64,000 nucleotides of DNA from Nemopilema nomurai. Taxonomy: Eukaryota; Cnidaria; Scyphozoa; Rhizostomeae; Rhizostomatidae. Of the stretch, positions 24,540-37,425 are shown piece by piece. How positions within the stretch are numbered: position 1 is the stretch's first letter; every line of letters starts with the position of its first letter. Under the pieces are notes generated by a model that saw only the letters and a list, made by a program, of their open reading frames with translations, had not been told where the DNA came from and searched no databases. Position numbers and translations under genes: made by a program. The stretch lies in assembly GCA_003864495.1 (NCBI GenBank), contig PEDN01001371.1, positions 1 to 64,000 on the forward strand. Reading direction: 5' to 3'.

Positions 24540-27500
24540 GCTGCTGAACTGTTTCTGGTTGACAACAATAAAGCAACAACAACAGCAATGCCGTTACTCC
24601 TTGGACCCATTGTTTTGGTTGGACTTTCGCTGAATGACGAGGGTCAAAGTAGTAGGGTCTTGCTTCAATGGACTTTGTAAGGCAAATCTGCACTTAAGCC
24701 CGTATGTCCAACGAAGCTGGAACAATAAAAGGTTTATTCAAACTAAAGCATTCGTCCAGGTAACATTCTCTGCACCCGAAATGGTCAAATTTCAGAAACG
24801 ACAGACTTCGTCGTGGTTTAGTTGATGTTATAGTGAAGTGAAAGCCTTGATTTAAAATCAATTCGTCATCATAACCCTAACATGCAAGTCATAAAACATC
24901 GTATGCAAGAAGGCCTAATGCAAAAAGCTATAGGCATTGATAAAAATATTAACGTATCATTGACTTAAACATCAATACATTGATTTACCGACTGCCGTTA
25001 AGGATTCTGTAATCGTCCGCTGAAAAACCCCCAGAATTCAATCGACATTCTGGTGTAAGATAATTTGAAAGTATTTAATTCCGAGAACTTTCGCCAGTCT
25101 GTAAAACGCCAAGCATTCGATCGACAGCAAAAGTATTGACTATAAGAGGGTAGCCAAGAAGATCCACTAAACCCGTAGCCAATATGTGGTTCGTGAAAGG
25201 CCACAAAAATTTCCGACAAGCAGTTTTGCAGTTTTGCACCTAAAATTGTCAATTAAAGACTAAGCCAGCCCAAGACGTACGGAGCATGTTTAATGTGAGA
25301 GGGCTGGCATGTTCTCAAGGGCACTTCATCTAAGGTCGCATTTGCACTGCCCTGGATCACTTTTCCCACCGATCGGCTCTCCTGTTGTTACAACGGATTC
25401 ACGGCAAGTTTTTGGCATTTCTATTGTAAGTCATCCCAAAAATTGATGTGGCTTTTTCTTTTCACAGCTTGTACAATCCTACTATCTATGTATGGTAGGC
25501 ATGACAGCCTTGTTACGTCGTCGAAGATGAATCTGAGGAAATTGCATTGATTTCTTGGCGATATTTCTTGATTCTTCTTCATGTATTTTGAGACTCGTTT
25601 GTTTAAACAAGAAATCTTCAGAAATTTGCTGCCAGTTACTTCTTTGGTGAAATGCTTGTTCAAAAATAGGACATCTGTCTCTTTTGCATTAAATACAACA
25701 CGAATCAATTTGGTCTACAACGTGATTTACTGCGCAGTCGAGAACGGTGGGATGTTTAAGGAGTCTTTGATTTTCCACAATCTTCACAATAAATATCAGT
25801 GAGGATGTTTGATCCAGCCTACGCGATGGTCTTTAAGGTCTTTTAAAAGATGATTACCAATTCATTCATGCATAAGCGTTAACTCAAATTTGGATATAAG
25901 CCATCATAATGTTTTATAATTACCCAGTCATCGATTAACTGCTTTAATATTGTTCTTAACAACAATATCTTAGTCTCTTAATTGTTTTTTACAACAGTAA
26001 TGCTTGTCTACTCTCAATCGTACTTCGCAATAACAACATTATTTGCCGTAACAACGACTTCTGCTATTGAGTCACTTCTGCTATTGAGTCACTTCTGCTA
26101 TTGAGTCACTTCTGCTATTGAGTCACTTCTGCTATTGAGTCACTTCTGCTATTGAGTCACTTCTGCTATTGAGTCACTTCTGCTATTGAGTCACTTCTGC
26201 TATTGAGTCACTTCTGCTATTCTGTCGTGCAAGGAGCCGTGTCAAATGTTGGTGGTTAGCCTAGCATTGAAAGTTATCAGACAGGAACGACGGCCAGGAA
26301 TATTTAGAACGGCATTCTTCCATGTAGCAAAGCTAAAGGACCTTTTCTTGCTACCTCTTGCAATAACACTTCTAGTTGCACACAAATACTGAAAACAATT
26401 CGCAAACAGCAAAGAACTTACAATGAATTTGCACCTTGCTCTACTCGATACAATAGCCTTCATTTGACATAAGATAACTGACCTTGCATGGTCTCCCAAC
26501 AGTCTTTTTACATTACTTGACATGATTTTAGAGTTTGTGTGTAGCAATGTCGTGATTGTAAAATTCAAAGGCAGAATTTAACGATAATAGATTTTTTTAT
26601 TGACTGCAAGTCAATCATTTTTGTATTCTTTATCGGTCACGAAAGTTTTTCGTTGTTTTCAGTTATCATGTAGGGATCTAATTCTCATAGAGATCAATAA
26701 TTTCTATTGTTGCCAACATTTCTGCATAGTGCAGTAAACTGTGGCCACTTCAACATAATAGCGACAGCATTTCAACAAAGCATGAAACATTCTTGAATCA
26801 TATATTATTTAAAGGATTAAGCCTTTTTGGTCGAGAAAAAAGTCTTAGATTAATAGATGAAAGAATTCTGCGGTGATCCCTCTATTATTATCCAATTCTC
26901 TTGCGCAAATCTTCCCACGTTGCGAAAGGTCTTCTGGGTATCCCCGCATGCAGCTATTTATCCTAACTCTGATGTCAAGGCAAGGATTAAACATTAAAAG
27001 CGACCAATTTTCATTTTTCAGACACATTTCAGACCAATTTTCATTTCTCAGTGGATCATTATATTGTCTGTTTGATCCATAAAAATGTTATTAGTTCTAC
27101 AAATTTTACTGTTTCTTTATTACCTCTAAATTGTTGGTGTAAGTCATTTCTTATGGTTGACTTTCGAGATGACAATATATTCAAAATGTTGACTAAGCTG
27201 ACATAAAAGACCGGCTCTTTAGTAAATTAAGACCTTGGAACATTTTGTTACTTGCAGTTAACGTCTTGAAGTTAAACACCACTGCATACTACACTTGCAC
27301 ATTTAAATACATTTTCCAATAAGGTTTACACAATAAAATCAGCAATTTTCTGCAGCAAATCTTTCTTTGCATTGGTCATTGAACGCGCTATCATAGGCCT
27401 AGCATGCCAACATCGACTTTTCCAAATCAAATATTGACATGTTCCGCCATCATTAAAAATTCTCACACAAAACATCTTGAAGTCGACTTATAAACACGAT

Positions 27501-27543
27501 AAGAAAACCAGCATACGAAAAAGAGCAAGCAATCTATCTTACT
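24540..27543. other. spacer between the two choline transporter genes
   Basis: This holds the upstream region of transporter copy 1 and the downstream region of copy 2. Besides the 17-bp array, I see AT-rich sequence and no recognisable coding region. ORFs near 25421-25802 on both strands have no signature I know. Confidence 0.5.
26058..26221. repeat. 17-bp minisatellite carrying TGAGTCA in each unit
   Basis: Nine identical copies of CTTCTGCTATTGAGTCA plus 11 bp of a tenth. No mismatch is seen between full units, so the array is young or homogenised. Each unit contains TGAGTCA, the AP-1 (bZIP) consensus. It lies about 1.5 kb upstream of the start codon of choline transporter copy 1. Confidence 0.97.
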
Positions 27544-30500
27544 TTAAGAGAAAGTGTCATTTTGTCCGTTTTTGTTTTCTAGAACATCGACCTCTTCCAT
27601 TGGCAAATCTATTTGCCGTTTCTCAACAAACACATGAAACACATCACATCTTTTTGACAACTGGAGCTTGTAGAAAATTACTTCCACTGCATATGAAACA
27701 ATCACAAGTGTGAGCAGAGTCACAACCATGGAAAATGTCCGGAAGGGGAACAGCTGCTTCTTCAGGTTCTCGTCGTATAATGGATACTTGATGAATGGCT
27801 GAAGACCAATGACAGGCTCACCACCGCCAAGCCTCAGTACGAGGCCAATGCAATAGGCTGCAACAGAGCCATATGTGTTCACAAATGGAACGTAGATGGC
27901 GCAAAGCAAGTGTGGAAACATTATGACATAGACAAGGTCCGAACACAAATACCACAAGCTGTAAATGCTTTTTATTGTCAGGGCCAGGATAGTAGAAAAT
28001 GCACCAACAACAAAAATGCCAATTCTTATCACCCACAGAAGTTCATGTTCTGATGCCTGCAAGAAAGAGCACATTTGGAGTCCATGGGCAAAATTTGATC
28101 ATCGAATCATTTTCATCTATCTCCTCGATTAGATCTATCTACCCTATAAATTAAACGGACCATTTCACGTTAATTTAAAACTTTTTCCTCTAGCTTTGGC
28201 GCTGCTTTTTTAATTACAAACACTGAAAGTTCTCAGCATCCAGTAAGTAAAAGCATGCAAAGTAGCGCTAAAGAGGCAATGATTTCTTTTAATATGCAGT
28301 TTTAAACCGCTTTAAAGTAATATCAAGCTGCACAATAGGTTTTTATCTAGAAGATGAACCTAAACCAACCTAAAAATATGTAATGTTAGAATTAGGAATC
28401 CTGTTAAAGATACATTAGCACACACAAAGCTATGAAGAAAAATCAGGCTTATCAGAAATCCGAGAAATGACAAACATTTAAACAAACACAATCCATGATT
28501 TGAAGTTTAAAGGCCAATCAATCACTGCTAAAAATATCTTGGCTCACCCGCGGCCGAAGTATTGGCTTGTATATATTGTGGGCGAAAACTGAGCTGGCGG
28601 AGAGAACGGTTGAATCTGCGGATGACATGACAGCTGCTGCGACGGCGCCCAGGGCAAAAATAGAGACCCATTGTGGAGTAAGGTACTGCAACGTTAGTGG
28701 CAGAACGAGTCTAGGGTCACTCAGCGTGCGGTTGTCAGGCAACAGTGAAAAAGGCATATCGATCGTGGACCAATCTAAGGAAGCAGAAACGGCGAAGAAT
28801 CGATTCAATATTATCATTTAACTAAGACAGCGATTTTGATAGCAAACCAAATGGAAACGATGACTAGGACCAGTTAAGTATACAATTTCAAAACGTCGCT
28901 TTTCAAAATCTCATTTTACCTAGAAGTTCTGTTTGCTAAGGCGTACCAACTCTTCTCAAAATCATAGCATTCTGATTACTTTTAGTTTTTAAATGAAACG
29001 TTCACAATATCAAAGTGTCGAGATTAAAAATAAAATGGTGCATAAAATCATGAGGCCACTTAAGTTGGGAGACAAACACGTTCCACTTGTGGGGAAATGA
29101 AAGAGATAGTGAGGAACTAAGAACACACTTTATAGGTTAAAATTGCCCTATTTTGCTAGAACTTGAATTACGTACCAACAGATGTTGCAGCAATACCAAT
29201 CAGAATTGGCGGCATCGCCAGTACAAGGCAACCTAAGCCCCCAAAGATTGATAGCATCCGGGCTCTTTCAGGTGTTTTACAACAGAGCACTCTTTGAAAG
29301 AAGGATTGCCAGGGTATTCCACCTATGCTCTAGGGAGTGAACATTGCATAATTTAGATAGGGTCTAAGGAAAATTGCGCTTGAAGTATGGTCGAGGGTGC
29401 AAAGTAAATGGCTTGCTGCGGATTATAGATCACGTGGGGGCTGCGAGGATGGCCGCATGATTTGCTGGGTTTTGACCTAACAGCATCAAATCTACATAGA
29501 ATCCCATTCTATACAAAGCCACAGCATCAACGCCAATGCATATAGATGCCAGGAAATGGACGGCACAAGATAATGTAAGTCATGGACATATTTAATGTGA
29601 GCAAACATCGCAAAGCACTTACGAGTAGAAACATAAAATCTAGCCACACTCCCATATGTTGCTTGTCCACGTTTCCAACCCAACTAGAACTTGAAATTGC
29701 AACGTCCTTTCCCGTTAAAACAAATGGAACGGACAGCCACTACGATAAACAGGCAAAGGAGTCATGTTCAAAGGAGTAATAATTTCGCTTTATTTTGCAA
29801 CGATGCGAGAAAAATATACTGATAAAGAAACGTTTCAAATCTGCCTACCTGTCAAAGAGAACGTAAAATATTTAATGCCAATCTTTACATAAATATCTAA
29901 ACATTAAAATGGGAAAATGAGAAAAAGGTCAAAAGGAGTAGTCACTTTGACCTGGTTATAGCTTCAGACTCAGATGAGGAATGGTTGTGTGTGTTTCTTG
30001 TATATTTAAGGCAATTAGGAAAGGGCAGAAAATGATAAAAGAGCAACTCATCAGCCAGAAACCCACAAGAGACATATCGGGACATCAATTTGACGCGTTC
30101 ACAAGGGTTCGACTCATTCAATTTCTGTTGGGGTGAGGTAATAGGGTGTTGGGGTAGCAGCTGTCCTTATGACTCCGCTGATTTCAATTGAAATATGGTC
30201 AAAATACTTTAAATAAAAGTGTAAATATCAAAATGAAAGAGAGGAGACAAAAGAAATAATTAAATAGAAATAATCTGCATCGTTCCAGAACACCAAAAAT
30301 TACAAGGATCATGCCCCAAACAAATGAACCAAAGAGACGTCACAAAGCAGATAGCTTTAATTCGCTAGAAGCTTAGGTAATTCTAAGTAACAGACAGCAT
30401 TTATTTGTAATTGGGAAATGTATTCACCAGTCCAACGAAGATGAATCCCAGCTGCAGAAGGTCGGTGTAAATGACAGAATAAAGTCCACCGAAACAGGTG

Positions 30501-33500
30501 TAGCCCACTGCAATCAATGAAGATACGATGACGGCCAAGTCTATGTTCAGTTCAAGAATAACGCCAAGCGTTGATCCGAGGGCACTAAGTATTGCAGCTA
30601 CGTACATAACCTCGCCTAGAAGCCCAGGAATGTAGATTAGGCCTCCCATCCAGGTAGAGAACCTCTCTTGGAGCGGATCAATGATTGTTACATACTCTCT
30701 TTCGCGCAACTTCTTGGCGAAAATCAAGCCACCTTAGAAAATGAAAAAGGAAAGATTGTCGATTAAAAACATTCAATTCGACATGAACTTCCTATTCAAG
30801 GCTTGATAACTCTAACTGGACATGGTTATTTGAACATCTCGTACTTTTTACAACTGCATAGGTATTCGAAGCTTTTTTGGTTGTATCATAGAAAGTATCT
30901 CTCAGTTCTATATTCTATGGTTACACAGTAAAGCACTCATTTAGAAATACTTGAAAATATTTAGATTTTACTCATCATGGGATTTCAGTCTTTCGCCTGT
31001 GCTTGGACTTTCGCTAACTATCATATTCAGCCATTTTGCAAAAATGAATGTCGCGCTTTTGAGACGAAAACTGATTTAATTGCTCTTTAGGCAGTGGGAT
31101 ATAGCCTAGAGGAAAAATGAGCTTCTTGAAGTCGTCACTCTGACTTCGAATAAAGGGGTTGCTTCATTTTGAGTAAACCCTTTGAATTCTCCTGGAAGCT
31201 GTAGCCCTTTTTTTATCAAACTGCGATATTTGTACCATATCTGGAGTCTATATGGAAAACCAATTTTGTATTACAAATATATGTGTGCATTTGTTTTGAA
31301 ATAAACATCGCACATAGATCTAAAGTGCGGTTGCAATATGATAGAGACTAGTAAACCAACTAATTGCTTACGAATATCATTGAGCTTCAGATTGTAACAT
31401 ATATTTTAGAACTCACCAAGAATCAAACTGGCAGAGTAGCACCAGGGGCCCTGGGCCCAAGCCAGTCCACCAGTGTAAATTGACTCTGCGGTACCATTGA
31501 TGAAACCACCACCAACCCAAGTGGCTGAAAAAGGACATTGTTAAAAACATTAATACTTTAAAATGGCTGATTGTTACTAGAAATCTTTCTTTGTGGACAT
31601 TAAAAGCAAATAAATGGATAAAGCGAATAAACCAGTACTCATCCATCTGTATAACTTTCAATCTGGACAGTCAGTAATTTCATGCAGTGGTGAGAAGTAC
31701 TTGGATGTGTCAAAAGGAATTATTAGTGCAATGAGATATAAAGCGTCATGAAAGTTTTTTATCGTCACCCTCCTTAGCAAATAAGGAATCCTTGCATTAA
31801 GGTTCACACCCATCAGCCATTTGGCACAGAACACAACTGTTGTTACCTGAAGCAGCGAGGCAGTGGTTGATTTCATGAGAGCAATTCAGAATGTAGTACA
31901 CCAAAATACATTGTGGCTCAAGAAAATCATGGAACCTTTTAGAGTAAACAACACGCTATGATTCAATTTCCGATATGAACCATCTTCTACAAAACTGTGA
32001 TCTCTGCTTATAGACGTAATATTTGTCATTTGAAAGTATTTCGTGCAAACCCGTACGGAGAATGACTCGATATAAAAATGCTCTACCACTGTGGCATAAA
32101 AGAAGGCACTGTCATTATCAATATTTTTAAATCAGTAAATCAGTAAATCAGTAATCAAAAAATCAGTAAATCAGTTTATCAGCAAATCAGTAATCAGCCA
32201 ATCAGCATATCAGTAAATCAGTAATCAGTATATCAGTTCATAAGTATATCAGTTTATCAGCAAATCAGTATATCAGTTTATCAGTAAATCAGTATATCAG
32301 TAAATCAGCATCAGGCTGTCACTGTCATGTTCCCGCTTACTTCGACTTTCAGGTGTCGTTTGCTTCTAGGTATGGAAAATAATCTACATCAAACTACACA
32401 AAGGTTTGTCTAATTTCTAAATATACTAGACATTTACTGCTGCGTTTAGTTCACTGGTAGCCTACTGCCTAGCGTTTTTGAACCACAAGGTTATTTTAAA
32501 AACCAATGCTTTCAAGAAGGACATCAAAATAAGCCTGACGCTTCAAGCAGGAGATGTCTCAATATTTAACATAAACAAGTATGTCTATCACTAAACAGGC
32601 GAAAACAAGCATCCATAACAGGCTTCCATTATCTTATTTCTTATACGATCGTTTTTAAGATTTGCACTATAAAAAGGTGATTTTTGGGAGGTTACACATG
32701 GGTTCTGACAAACGGTTGGGACATAAAACTGGGAAATTTCAACAGGCAGCTAAAACTTTACAGATACAGTGCAACAGTTGAAACCCCATTTCAACACTCT
32801 GAGCAAACTTGCGATATGATGATCTGAGGCTCTATTTTCGCCGTGCTGGATAGATTTCATCGACCTCAAATCTGCCTCAACTAATATTACAATCACCACT
32901 ACGAGTAGGTAGTATCTTATCATGTTTCTGCAATGAAGAAGGGTAATCCATTCAAAAAAATTATTCGAAATAAGTTTCGTATCTTCTGTCACAGAATGAA
33001 ACGGTTTCCAAAAACACACAATTTAACTTAAATTGTAAATCTTTTACTTACAGCAAACTGTCGAATACCCCTAACAGTAGATACACGTTTTTTTTTATAA
33101 GGAACCTACCTCAAGGCCTAGTTCCAAAAGTACCTTATTCGTAGACCTCTAATAATCAGATTTTAGTACCAAAAGTTTCTTAAAAGTCCCTTCAGTTCTC
33201 ACTTTCGTTGCTTTGACAACAATACACGTTTTTTTTATAAGGAACCACTTTATAAGGAACCTACATGTAGAAGGCCGAAATATTTAAAGAACTTATATAA
33301 CTAAACACGAAATCCCTAAGGAACTTTTCGATTCGAAAACTTTTTATAACTGCAAGCATCAAGAGCTAAAAAGCCCGTTCCATTCATTTGCAGCCAATAC
33401 TCGCATAGATTGTTTGCTATTCGTGTGTCAAGTGCTTTATCGAGTAGTTTCCGCATAGTCTACCTCGCCCCTCTCTCTATTAAGTGTTAAGGCCTATTAA

Positions 33501-35094
33501 TGTGCAGTGAAAACTAAGGAACTCTTAAGGAACTTTTGGTACTAGAATCTGATTATTAGAGGTCTACGAATAAGGAACTTCTGGAACTAGGCCTTGTGGT
33601 AGGTTCCTTTTAACATAAAAGCGTGTAAGCCTTAATAGAGAGAGAGAGAGAGCGAGACAGCATACACGGAAACTACTCAATGAAGCACTTGACACACGAA
33701 TAGCAAACAATCTATGCGAGTATTGGCTGCAAATGAATGGAACCGGCTCTTTAGAAAAGTTCCTTTGGGATTTCGTTTTTATTAGTATAATGTCTTTAAA
33801 TATTTCTGCCTTCTATATGTAGGTTCCTTATAAAGTGGTTCCTTATAAGAAAAAGCGTGTAATTTATGCCATTTAGATAAACAATAAGGCAGTGGCTACG
33901 TATTTCCCTTCAGTTCAAATTGGTGATATCCAGGGGCGAGACGATGAAGCTTCCGTGATGACACATCAATGTCGCTGTAACCAAGGGCCAAGTGACACTG
34001 ATTCAAAGTAGAAGGACTAAAGAATAAATGCAATTGCCTATATATCGACCGTCTGGATCCGCCCCTGAACAATATTTTGCTTCTGAAGGCATTCCAGTTC
34101 TTGACCTTGAGCGGAATGATCAGACAACAGACGGGTATAAAACAAAGGAAGTGGCTGGATACGCAAATTCACTGATTCACTGATTAAGAATTACAATTTA
34201 CTGATTAAGTTCAACCAGGTTGTCGCATAGATTGTTTGCTATTCGTATCTCAAGTGCTTGATTGAGTAGTTTCCGCATATGCTGTCTCTATTAAGTGTTT
34301 AGGCTTATTGTAGTCAAAGCACCGAAAGTGAGAACTTAAGGAACTTTTAATGAACTTGTGGTACTAAAATCTGATGTTTTGAGGTCTACGAATTGGGAAC
34401 TTTTGGAACTAGGCCTTGGAGTAGATTCCTTATAAAAAAGCGTGTATATAGACAGGAAACAACGCAAAGCTCTCTCCCGCAGTTCTCAGTATTTTGGCGA
34501 AAAAATGGTCCAAAAAGAATCAACTAGACAGGGTGGCTTAGGGAATAAAGAATCGAGGATTTTGAATAAGTTTTACACATTTTTAGTATTTCGTGGTTCG
34601 GATTGCATCTAATTCTAAATGACAGCTCATCCTGAATCTCATTCTGTGCCAGAATGGCATGCGGTAAATACTAAAGAGGGGAATGGCGGCGAATTCGGAC
34701 AATCCGGCTAACGAATCACGCGTCGGTTAGGGACAGGGATCGCTCTGCTAAATAATGACATCCAGCAAAACATGGTACCTCTCGGGTAAGCCGGAATTCG
34801 CCGGAATTTGAAGGATTCTAGAAAATGGCCGCATCTTGCGGATAGCAAAGCAGAACGGTTACCACCAATATGGATCACTTCAAAAAACTGTTATAACTTA
34901 AAAGTGTGGAAACCTGTCATTGTTAATACTCCAATGAAAATTCCAATGCTCCTCCCAGCCAACATTATTTCTTCAACTTGGCCTCCTGTTGCTTCTCCGC
35001 TCGATTTCCTTCTTCGAGCAGCCATGATGCCGATGATGAAAATAAGAACGTAGAAGATTATCAGTACGACAAGGCCAGGTACGTTCAGTGCCAT
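27544..35094 (-). CDS. SLC5A7: high-affinity choline transporter-like protein, tandem copy 2
   Basis: Paralogue of the downstream neighbour with the same seven-exon plan: 34914-35094 (start), 31417-31524, 30428-30732, 29623-29739, 29176-29329, 28548-28774, 27544-28056 (stop). These total 1605 nt, predicting 534 aa. Exons 1, 2, 3, 5 and 6 have exactly the lengths of copy 1; exon 4 is 9 nt shorter and the last exon 15 nt shorter. The start [16 protein letters not shown] fits the family N terminus. Motifs are [78 protein letters not shown] and LRLGGGEP. Its exon 5 donor is an ordinary GT, unlike copy 1. Divergence in most exons points to an old duplication, but part of exon 7 is nearly identical to copy 1. 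Intron 1 (31525-34913) is loaded with MITEs. A choline carrier by family; another solute is possible. Confidence 0.92.
32128..32309. repeat. TAAATCAG short tandem repeat
   Basis: Imperfect tandem octamers (TAAATCAG, TATATCAG, TTTATCAG, CAAATCAG) with occasional TAATCAG heptamers, within intron 1 of choline transporter copy 2. Confidence 0.92.
33084..33859. mobile_element. outer MITE interrupted by a second copy of the same family
   Basis: Starts CACGTTTTTTTTTATAAGG and ends CTTATAAGAAAAAGCGTG, each flanked by TA. It is split by the inner element at 33225-33625; removing that element and one TA leaves about 373 bp. The interior left part (33084-33222) is the inverse complement of the inner element's right part, and 33628-33859 is the inverse complement of its left part, so the two copies lie in opposite orientation. 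Confidence 0.85.
33225..33625. mobile_element. inner 401-bp MITE with TA target duplication
   Basis: Ends are CACGTTTTTTTTATAAGGAA and TAACATAAAAGCGTG, flanked by TA at 33223-33224 and 33626-33627. The TA duplication suggests mobilisation by a Tc1/mariner-type transposase. No coding capacity. Confidence 0.87.
34224..34444. mobile_element. 5'-truncated copy of the same MITE family
   Basis: From CGCATAGATTGTTTGCTATT to the CGTG end followed by TA, this matches the right half of the inner element in the same orientation. About 180 bp at the left end are missing. Confidence 0.8.
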
Positions 35095-36127
35095 CTTGAC
35101 AAGAACACGGTCAAGCTCCTGTGCGTCCCACGAAGGGTGTGTTTGTTGCGATTTGGCACTTTTCGGGTCAACTGACTGATACTGGACAGGCTCTAATGGG
35201 TTAAGCAAATTGGGTCTGTTTGAACCAGTCAGAGGAAAGGCCCTTACTGCTTTGTCCCAGTCTTAACATTTCAAAATTGTTCTTCCGGTTCTGGAAATAA
35301 GTCGAAATCACTGATCTAAAAAAAGACTGGATCGAGCAACCAGTGCTTTGTTGTGAAGCGCTATTGAAAAAAACATGACTGTGACCCAAACAATCTGTGG
35401 AATGACTTGGGGCTTAGTGGAATATTGCTATGGATTTCGCAATGGAATCTCTCGCTTTATACGAACGAAGGTAAGTTTCTATCCAGAAAGTAGTGTTGAG
35501 CTATTTTCTTTTATTTTCTAAACTAAACTGATAAACTAGAGGCGTTTCTAGTGAATATCCCGTGGGCAACGCAATCAGCGAAACAGAGAAATTTTATTTT
35601 ATTCGCTTACCTTTAAGATATTTTATCAAGATTGAGGCAGCCTAAATCGATTTTAAGCTTTATTTGGTGCCAAAAATCAAAACATGTTATTGTATGCCCT
35701 GATAAATAAGTGTAATAACAGCCATGCACACTTTTTATAAGAATAAAGTCTATAAGAATACTGAGGCTCAAAATTGCCAAAATTTAAGAATAATTTAAGA
35801 ATAATGCCAGGCTCAACATTCATCAAAACAAAATTTTTTCCTTAATTTGAGTCTACACCTTGTGTGGGGCAAGAATAATTTAAGAATATTCCTAGGCTCA
35901 AAATTGAAAAATATTAAGAATGTTGAAGCTCGGCAAAAAGTTGTATATTCTAAGAAGAAGTGTGGATGTTTCAAAATATAAATGATTTACTTATGCTACC
36001 TAAGTTTTTTTTCTGGGGAGGGGGGGGGGTGCAAGGCCTTGACCAGATAGTGTCAAGTCACTATGCAGAACGCCAAATTAAGATATTTTCTTAAGCATAC
36101 AGAGGCAGTAACATACAAAAAACTTAC

Positions 36128-36278
36128 GCATTAAATGTTCGCAAAAATTTCCCCTTAAGTGCACTTTTTCGTCATCACTCGCTTCGCTATCACTTCGATT
36201 GACTAAATCTCCGTGGGTTTTTCTTTTTCTCCATTTTTTACAGCAACAAGCGCAGCACTGTCTATCTCTACTCGCCAT
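36128..36278 (-). CDS. exon-like ORF, possible first exon of an unknown gene
   Basis: An ATG at 36278 opens about 50 codons ending at a consensus donor, ATGC|GTAAGT. The peptide starts MASRDRQCCACCCKKWRKRK, a cysteine run followed by a basic stretch, and then has an acidic segment (SDSEASDDEK). The first nine residues and CCACCC could be a lipid-modified membrane anchor, but this is speculation. I could not identify a following exon before choline transporter copy 2. The start codon lies 13 bp from the end of a MITE at 36292. Confidence 0.33.
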
Positions 36279-36291
36279 TGCAACGTACTAA

Positions 36292-36678
36292 CCGTAAATC
36301 CTCGAATTAGCCCCCCTGGGGGCTTATTTATTTTTGATATTTTTGGATGGGGGGCTTATTCGAGGGGGGCTTATTCGAGGGGGCTTACAAAATTTCTTGA
36401 AACATGCCACATATAAAGATAATTTTTGAAATTTCTTTCTTTTCATAATATAAAAAATAATCTAAGTATAAGTTACATTTGATTAAATTATTAACGGAAA
36501 TATAAATTTTTGTGTTTACTCACTAAAATGCCAAAGGCAACCTCAGGAGTCAAAAATAAACTAACCGAGGGGGGCTTATTCGAGGGGGGGGGGTTTATTG
36601 AAAAATTTTAGTGCTAGGGTGGGGGCTTTTTCGAGGGGGTGATTTTTTGAGGAGGGGGGCCAATTCGATGATTTACGG
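36292..36678. mobile_element. 387-bp MITE with CCGTAAATCC ends, copy 1
   Basis: Left end CCGTAAATCCTCGAATTAG; right end CCAATTCGATGATTTACGG. G-rich subterminal runs (CTTATTCGAGGGGGG) repeat at both ends around an AT-rich core with TAAATTTTTGTGTT. It is homologous along its length to 61391-61783. Confidence 0.9.
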
Positions 36679-37425
36679 GACAACTGTAGTGACTCTATTT
36701 AGGCCTGTTTACATCAATTTTCCTTCATTCATTCCATCATTTTCCCCCATTCTCCCATCGCAGCACAGGCATCCTCTACGTCACTCTCATATCACGCATT
36801 CGCTAATCCCTATTGTTTACTTAATCTTTGCCACGCTATTCAATATACTCATCACCTTCACTCGCCCTTCCTATCCTTTGTTTTCCTTACATCATTCGTG
36901 TTAATTTTAGATATTCATTTCTGTATATAAGCATGTTAATTTTTATGTAAGTTAGTTCAGTTCAATTCAGAGTTCAGTTACAATCAAGCAACACACTGTC
37001 TCTCTCTCTGGGTCCGTGTTCTCTGCACGTAAAATAAGACTCGCTGGGTTTAGAAATGACACGATAGTCGATGGATGGTTTTATTAGTGAACGAATCGCA
37101 CATAACAAGGCTCAATTCTCGTTACACTAAACAACAATTGATTTTCCCGCGTTTTGGGTCTCACTGTCATGGCGCCAGTCAGAATTAATTTGCTTCAACA
37201 AAGACTTGCTGCTCTATCCAACAATAGGTTGCTCTATCCAGTCTTTTTTTAGATCAGTGGTCGAAATCTTTCACTGCTATTCGACAGGATTTGTGGACAA
37301 GTTATCTATAAAAGCTTTTGGGTAGCTGTCTATAATCGATTTACCAAAGCAAGTTCTTGTTGTGTCATTTGAAACACATGAGAGGTCAAATGAAAAATCT
37401 GTCAAGTTCAATTAGCAGTCAATTA

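Noticed and set aside
35095..35208. N-terminal extension of choline transporter copy 2
   Set aside because: The frame is open upstream but has no ATG (it would start at TTG), and the ATG at 35094 aligns with the start of copy 1 and of the family.
36611..36904. Plus-strand ORF of 97 codons
   Set aside because: It begins inside the right end of the MITE at 36292-36678 and runs into simple pyrimidine-rich sequence; no domain.
36690..37030. Possible solo LTR with TATATAAG box
   Set aside because: No TG...CA ends, target duplication or second copy could be found in the window.
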